Origin: Impatiens glandulifera
Lineage: Eukaryota; Streptophyta; Magnoliopsida; Ericales; Balsaminaceae
Reading direction: 5' to 3'
Assembly: GCF_907164915.1 (NCBI RefSeq)
Contig: NC_061862.1
Span: 62,645,910-62,709,909 of the forward strand
DNA length: 64,000 nucleotides
The notes under the pieces were generated by a model, which made no database searches, was not told the DNA's origin, and worked only from the letters and a program-made list of their open reading frames with translations. Both the position numbers and the translations under genes were made by a program. This document shows, in pieces, positions 58,668 through 64,000 of this stretch. Numbering within the stretch: position 1 is the stretch's first letter; each line of letters begins with the position of its first letter.

Positions 58668-59486
58668 TCAAGCGGTTTTGGTCGTACAACAAAATGACCA
58701 AAAACCGGAAAGAAAGACAGATAACTCAGTTTTGACTAAACCAATCCCCTTCCACCATTCTATGGAACCACTTGTCCATGGTGTTGTTGGGTGTCCGTCC
58801 TCAATCCTCGATATCCATCTGTCTAGCATGGATATAGTGATGGTGTTGGCCGGTCCGACAGGAACACCGGGTTCAAGGTAGCGGCGCTGAGCCATCAGAA
58901 ATCGAGTGATTTGAGGAGCGAAACCGGTCCTTCCCCTTAAAGCGGTTATGAGCAGCTTCAAGTTGTTGAAGAGGTAGGTTGCCCAGTTGATTGAAGAGTT
59001 GCGGATGATGGCTATCATGATGTCGAACGCCTCCCGGTTGTAGTTCTGGTTTGGCATTCGGCCCATGATAGACCTTTGAACCAAATCGTGCAAGACTTGG
59101 TAGTGTGGAGCCAATCTTTCTTTCTTCCCATGTTCTTTGACCGGTACGATGGAAGAAGAGAAGATCTGGAAGAAGTCTTCCTCAGCCGGAAGGAATGGCG
59201 TTGGAAAGTCAGAGAAGACTTCGGTTGGAAGGTGAAAGAAGTTAGCAAATTGATCTTCGGTAATCCGAAGAAATTGTCCGTCAATGATGGTGCGAATGCT
59301 ACCATCGTCTAGAATGTGTCCATTATTGAAAAACTCGCACACTTCCTCTACGAGGATAGTGTCTGAGCCTTTAAGGAATCCCTGAAGCCCCGATTCTATG
59401 ATCGGTTGGAAAATGCAGTCCTGATACCGACTGTCTTTTACGTCTTCGAAGTCGACGATGAGAGTATTTCCTAGTTCAGCAGACAT
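58668..59486 (-). CDS. Accessory ORF2 of element D, intact (272 aa)
   Basis: Open from ATG 59486 to a stop at 58668. Blocks as in B and C: IVDFEDVKD, VCEFFNNGHILDDGS, FHLPTEVFSDFPTP, YQVLHDLVQRSIMGRMPNQN, SINWATYLFNNLKLL, GFAPQITRFL. The last ~40 residues are longer than in B/C and may be read-through of the spacer after loss of an older stop. Soluble, no signal peptide. It is the third uninterrupted ORF2 in this window. Confidence 0.72.
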   Translation of the reverse strand: MSAELGNTLIVDFEDVKDSRYQDCIFQPIIESGLQGFLKGSDTILVEEVCEFFNNGHILDDGSIRTIIDGQFLRITEDQFANFFHLPTEVFSDFPTPFLPAEEDFFQIFSSSIVPVKEHGKKERLAPHYQVLHDLVQRSIMGRMPNQNYNREAFDIMIAIIRNSSINWATYLFNNLKLLITALRGRTGFAPQITRFLMAQRRYLEPGVPVGPANTITISMLDRWISRIEDGHPTTPWTSGSIEWWKGIGLVKTELSVFLSGFWSFCCTTKTA

Positions 59487-59916
59487 TGTGAGGAAGAATG
59501 AGAAAAGTTGAAGGGGTTTTCTGATCTTTCAAGCTTTAGAGAGAGGGGTGAAGAAGACGTGTTTTGAAGATGGAAGATTGAGTCCCCTTTTATAGCTTGA
59601 ACGGTTGGATGCATTTAATGAGGATATATTTGAAAAATCTGACCGTTTGTGTTTGGTCATTAATGGCTTGTAAGTTTTCAAGAGAATAAGAGCATGTCTA
59701 GTCAAGTCGGATCAGGCACGCTTCTTGAAAATGAAGATTTCTGTTTCCAAGAGTGATTCGATTTGATTTGATACGACGCATTAAATGTTTGATCATTTAT
59801 GATTTTTAGATTAGAGTGGAAGGAAATAAACTTCATTAATTGTGGTACCAAACCGGTAGTACAACAAAATTACCGGTTTGGGAAAGAAAAAGAAAGGAGA
59901 CAGAAGGACAGACAGG
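59487..59916 (-). other. ORF1-ORF2 spacer of element D
   Basis: 430 bases, no gene; includes the ORF2 TATA box. Confidence 0.6.
59587..59595 (-). promoter_or_regulatory. TATA box of ORF2 (D)
   Basis: Minus-strand CTATAAAAG, about 100 bases before the ATG; CAACCGTTC precedes it. Confidence 0.6.
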
Positions 59917-60653
59917 CTAAACATTAGATGATTCGGCCGCTTGATTCCTTTTTACCTTAGCTGCTTCCCACCGGTCGACCAGCTCTTGTACTCTCTCTTT
60001 AGTGAGCACATGCTTTGGATGAAGGGTTACAAAGGGTCTAGAGTGGAAGTCCAGACTGGCGCAAAAACCGCTCAGCTGAGGAGCGTAGCCGGTTTTTATG
60101 AAAGGAGCATCTTCTTCATGTTGCTGAAGATGATCCAGGACCAATTGATCGGTGTCCCAGCCGTTAAAGCGATCATCATCTCGAAAAGCCTTTGGGTGTA
60201 GTAATAGCTTTTCTCTCTGCCCAGGATGGACTTTCCCAGAATCTCACAAAGAAGCTGGTACTTGTGAGAGAGTTGGCTTTTAGCACCCCAGGGTCTAACC
60301 GGGATGTCAGAGTTGGAGAACCGACGACACATTTCTTCCATGGTCACCGGAGAGTAGGTTAAGTCGGTTACCCCTTCAGTGGGCAAACCGCAGTATTCAG
60401 CGAAATCCGTCTCGCTGAATAGAAATTTCTGACCATAAACTTGTGCAACGATTATGTCTCAATGCACTTCCTTTGCGGTCTGGAAGAATTCCTCGACTAC
60501 TAGGTAGTCGAGAATGAATATGTTTTCGAGAAACCCTCTTAGCCCGCTTCTTTCAACGGCTAAGAACATTTCTCTAACCTCATGGTCTTCGTATTGGTAG
60601 ATTGAGTTGAAATCAGCCAATAGGATTTTCTTTGCTAGAGAGTTGGAGTTCAT
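59917..60653 (-). pseudogene. Accessory ORF1 of element D (one stop, one frameshift)
   Basis: ATG at 60653 (MNSNSLAKKILLADFNS). 64 codons run to a TGA at 60459 within the FFQTAKEVH block, then the same frame continues with GLPTEGVTDL, YQLLCEILGKSILGREKSYY, TAGTPINWSWIIFSNMKK. A 1-bp shift near 60100 moves to 59917-60144 (TGYAPQLSG, VQELVDRWEAAKVKRNQ). Length and end (basic, ...RWEAAKVKRN) correspond to ORF1 of B and C. Confidence 0.75.
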
Positions 60654-61370
60654 ATTCTTGAGAGAGTTTTAAACTCAAGATTGTTTTTGTGAATAGTGAT
60701 TTTGTGAAGATTTGTGAAGGTTTAAGGGTGGTTTATATAGCCAGGAGTTCGGCTAGATTAGTAGGTTAAGCATGCTCGATGATGTCATCAGTTAGTTAAT
60801 AGGCTTTAACTTGTTGAAGTGTATAATGTGTATTTCCAAAGCAAAAACTAATTATTACCAAGATATTCATGATGACAAAAATCTGTTGACAAGATGTGAG
60901 TCTTCCTTTCTTGATGATGGACACATGTCGTCATCTCGATTGCGGTAGACAGTTTTTATTTATTACAGGCTTCATTTTTCAAAATATGCATGAAAACTCA
61001 GTTAGTTATCCCTAGTTAACCGTAGAAGTTCATTTCATTAGAACCAGAATGCATTTGTACTAAGCGGTTTTCCATGACCGGTTTTAGTTGGATATTTTGT
61101 TCCGATTGTAAAGAAATGTTGAGTTACGTCAACATTTGTTCAACTTTGGGTTAAATATATCCACTTCAACCTCGTCATTTCAACCGTATAGTAAGTATAC
61201 ATGTGATTTTGAAGTTATGAAGTAATCAGGTATAACTGGAGACTTCCTCCCGGTTAGCATTCTTGAATTGTCAATGGCCTATTTGAATATGGTTTGAGAA
61301 GCGAGAGCTTCTCCCTGAACACATATCCCGGTTTCTCATTGTTACTTAGGTAAACAATATGCATGCATAA
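60654..61370 (-). other. pol-ORF1 spacer of element D
   Basis: 717 bases, no gene; longer than the 524-528 bases in B and C. Confidence 0.6.
60732..60739 (-). promoter_or_regulatory. TATA box of ORF1 (D)
   Basis: Minus-strand TATATAAA, about 79 bases before the ATG. Confidence 0.6.
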
Positions 61371-62870
61371 TCATGATATGAGTTGCTTAACATCAGTAAT
61401 TCCCAAAATATTTCGAAAGTGAGAAAACTTAGCTTCCTGTAGCGGTTTTGTGAAGATATCTTCTACTTGTTGCTCGGTCGAGACGTATTCCAGCCGGATG
61501 TGTTTCTCCTGAACGTGCTCCCGGATGAAATGGTGTCTTATATCAATATGCTTTGTTCTTGAGTGCAACACAGGATTGTATGTAATCGCTATAGCGCTGG
61601 TGTTGTCACAGAAAATTGGAGATTCCTTGGCTTCTATACCGAAATCCCTTAGTTGTTGTTGGATCCAGAGGAGTTGTGCACAGCAGCTTCCGGCTGCTAT
61701 GTACTCTGCCTCTGCGGTTGATGTTGCAACTGATGTTTGTTTCTTGCTGCTCTAGGTAACTAACCGGTCACCTAGGAACTGGCAGGTTCCACTTGTACTA
61801 TTTCTATCGATCTTGCATCCTGCGTAATAAGCATCTGAGTAGCTTATGAGGTTGAAGCTTGAGTCTTTTGGATACCAAAGTCCCACTTCTTGAGTTCCCT
61901 TCACATATTTTAAGATTCTTTTGGCCGCAGTATAATGTGATTGCTTTGGATTTGCTTAGAATCTTCCGCATACCCCAACCGCAAACAGAATGTCAGGTCG
62001 ACTGGCTGTTAGATATAGCAATGATCCGATCATTCCTCGATATGCTGTTATGTCAACGGCTTGACCATCCTCATCTTTGTCCAGTTTTACAGAAGGACTC
62101 ATTGGCGTAGCCGCTTCAGCGCATGTATCCATTTCGAATTTCTTCAACAGTTCTGTTGTATACTTCGGTTGGCTTATGAAGGTTCCGGCTTCAATCTGTT
62201 TAACCTGAAGTCCTAGGAAGAAACTCAATTCTCCCATCATACTCATTTGAAATTTGTCAGTCATCATGTTTGAAAACTTATCACATAATTTTGGATCGGT
62301 TGATCCGAAAATAATATCATCGACATAAATTTGAACGAGTAATATTTCTTCATTTCTTTCAAATTTAAAAAGTGTTTTGTCAACCAAACCTATTGTGAAT
62401 TTGTGATCAAATAAAAATTGTGTCAATGTATCATACCAAGCTCTTGGAGCCTGTTTCAAACCGTAAAGGGCTTTGTTCAGCCGGTAAACATGGTTTTTGT
62501 GTTCTGGGTTTTTGAAATCTCGGGGTTGATTAACATATACCTCTTCATTTACTTTACCGTTTAGAAAAGCACTTTTGACATCCATTTGAAAAACTTTGAA
62601 ATTTTTAAAAGCTGCATATGCTAAAAATATTCTAATGGCCTCAAGTCTAGCTACAGGGGCAAATGATTCTTCAAAATCAACGCCTTCTTCCTGTTTATAG
62701 CCTTGAGCCACTAACCGGACTTTGTTCATCGTAACTAAACCGTCCTCATTTAGTTTATTTCTGAATACCCATCGTGTTCCTATAACCGGTTTGTTTTTCG
62801 GTCTAGGGACTAGGTACCAGACTTTATTTCTCTCAAACTCGTTTAATTCCTCTTGCATTGCTAGGATCTA
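61371..62870 (-). pseudogene. pol of element D: reverse transcriptase and RNase H
   Basis: The reverse transcriptase is open over 300 residues (61956-62858): [42 protein letters not shown], the intact active site [12 protein letters not shown], then [13 protein letters not shown]. Stops follow at 61956 (Gln codon in B/C) and near 61754 (Trp codon). RNase H ends DIFTKPLQEAKFSHFRN and stops at 61371. The better preserved catalytic residues suggest a less decayed pol than in B. Confidence 0.9.
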
Positions 62871-64000
62871 ATCGGGATCTGACAATGCTTCATCCACCTT
62901 TTTCGGCTCAATTTGTGATATGAAAGATGAGTTTTCATAGTGATCCAAATTCTGTTGCCTAGTTCGGACGGGTGAGGATATGTTACCTATCCCTAGTTCA
63001 AGAGGATGATTTTTGTTCCTTCTGAGGTTGGCTGATCAAGGTTAGACTGATCGGTAGGTTGAACAGATTCAGACCGACCGATTTCTTCAGTAGAAACTGA
63101 AGAGTCAACTTTCTGCGGTAAAGCAGCTTGATCAGGCTGAGGTTCAGCATCAACCGCTTGGTCCTTGACAAATCGTCTAAAAACCGGAACCTCGTCTTCA
63201 TCATCAGAATAGATATTGAAGTTTTCCATTCTGTTGTGAAGATCGAAGAGTAATGTAGTGTTTCGTTCAACCGATTCATCGAAAACAAAGTGAGCGGTTT
63301 CTTCAACTGTTAAAGTCCTAGTATTGTATATTCTGTAGGCTTTACTCACAGCTGAATATCCCAACATTATTCCCTCATCGGATTTAGCATCAAAAGCGGT
63401 CAAGTAATTCTTGCCGTTGTTGTGAACAAAACATTTGCTACCAAAAATTCGAAAATACCGTATGCTTGGAATTTGATCATAGTAAATTTCAAAAGGAGTT
63501 TTGGAAAAACGTTTAGTTACTAAAGATCGGTTTTGTGTGTAGCATGCGGTATTGATAGCTTCAGCCCAAAACTTTTTAGCAATACCCGAATCAGCTATCA
63601 TTGACCTTGCGGCTTCCTTGAGAGTTCGGTTTCTTCTCTCAGCCAGGCTGTTTTGTTGAGGAGTTCTGGCACTAGACAACTCGTGTCTAATACCGGAGTC
63701 ATCAAGAAAAGTTGTTAAATTGATGTTTATAAATTCAGTTCCTCTATCACTTCTGATTTTGTTTACTCGAATAGATTTTTCATTTTGTATTCTCAAGATC
63801 AGTTTCATCAGGTTTGGAGTTGCTTGGTTTTTAGAAGCTAGAAAAGTCACCCAAGTAAACTTAGAATAATCATCGATAACTACCATAGTATAATGCATGC
63901 CTCCTAAACTGGTTACTTTAACCGGACCAAACAAATCCATATGCAAAAGTTCTAAGCATCGTTCAGATTGATATTTTCATTTACTCTTGAAAGATGATTT
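62871..64000 (-). pseudogene. pol of element D: integrase (partial)
   Basis: Open frame 62993-63946 (317 residues): HMDLFGPVKVTSLGG, VIDDYSKFTWVTF, SDRGTEF, then TPQQNSLAERRNRTLKEAAR, so the D-D-E triad is complete. A frameshift near 63010 and a TAG near 62869 (Trp codon) separate it from reverse transcriptase. A stop lies just upstream, near 63979, and the zinc motif is beyond the window. Confidence 0.88.

Larger units (their letters stand above)
53725..64000 (-). mobile_element. Element D: diverged Sirevirus-type copia element with the same three extra genes (partial)
   Basis: Minus strand, inserted in the chromovirus gag. Seen here: 3' LTR, three polypurine-tract copies, ORF3, ORF2, ORF1, and pol up to the start of the integrase core; gag and the 5' LTR lie beyond base 64000. 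The LTR begins TGATAAG, not TGTTAGA, and ends CCCTCA. It is a separate lineage from B/C but keeps the same gene order and promoters. The candidate target duplication CTTCT (53720-53724) cannot be verified here. Confidence 0.9.

Overview
This window is nuclear DNA of a flowering plant, probably a eudicot. It has AT-rich spacers full of (TA)n tracts, nested Ty1/copia and Ty3/gypsy retroelements, hAT debris, an S-protein-homologue gene (a family known mainly from eudicots) and an intron-containing PARP1 relic. There are no rRNA genes, bona fide tRNA genes or CRISPR arrays. The only plausible intact host gene is the S1-like gene at 45527-45961.

Layout: (i) 1-1798, the 5' part of a minus-strand copia element (A) running off the left edge. 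(ii) 2730-29584, copia element B with target duplication GAGAT, inserted in a hAT transposase fossil. Inside B lies a second member of the same family, element C (12538-25891, target duplication GATCC), which splits the last gene of B. (iii) 29585-35215, hAT remnant, AT-rich spacer, a tandem pair of tRNA-derived SINE-like units and an LTR-like old sequence. (iv) 35216-40994, a young non-autonomous LTR element with 751-bp LTRs, duplication GGACC and no genes. (v) 41000-47640, a decayed PARP1 copy, a tandemly duplicated S1-like locus and a minisatellite. (vi) 47640-48932, a solo LTR of the B/C family inside an (AT)n tract. (vii) 49140-53724, a degenerate minus-strand chromovirus (Ty3/gypsy with chromodomain), cut by element D. 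(viii) 53725-64000, minus-strand copia element D, a diverged relative of B/C, running off the right edge.

The most interesting system is the gene set of elements B, C and D. Their gag and pol look like the Sirevirus lineage of Ty1/copia, but each element is about 13.4 kb once nesting is removed (B and C) and carries three extra genes downstream of pol, in the same order. ORF1, ORF2 and ORF3 share one alpha-helical domain of about 200 residues, so they look like ancient triplicates. ORF3 adds a 600-750 residue coiled-coil, low-complexity tail with basic patches. Each extra gene is preceded 60-110 bases upstream by its own TATA box, in all nine cases. This suggests that they are transcribed from internal Pol II promoters and not only from the LTR. 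None of them shows a signal peptide or membrane segment, so they do not look like envelope genes.

All elements are damaged by stops and frameshifts, many of which fit C-to-T decay of methylated cytosines. All calls rest on reading the sequence. No database search or alignment program was run, and percentages are by-eye estimates.
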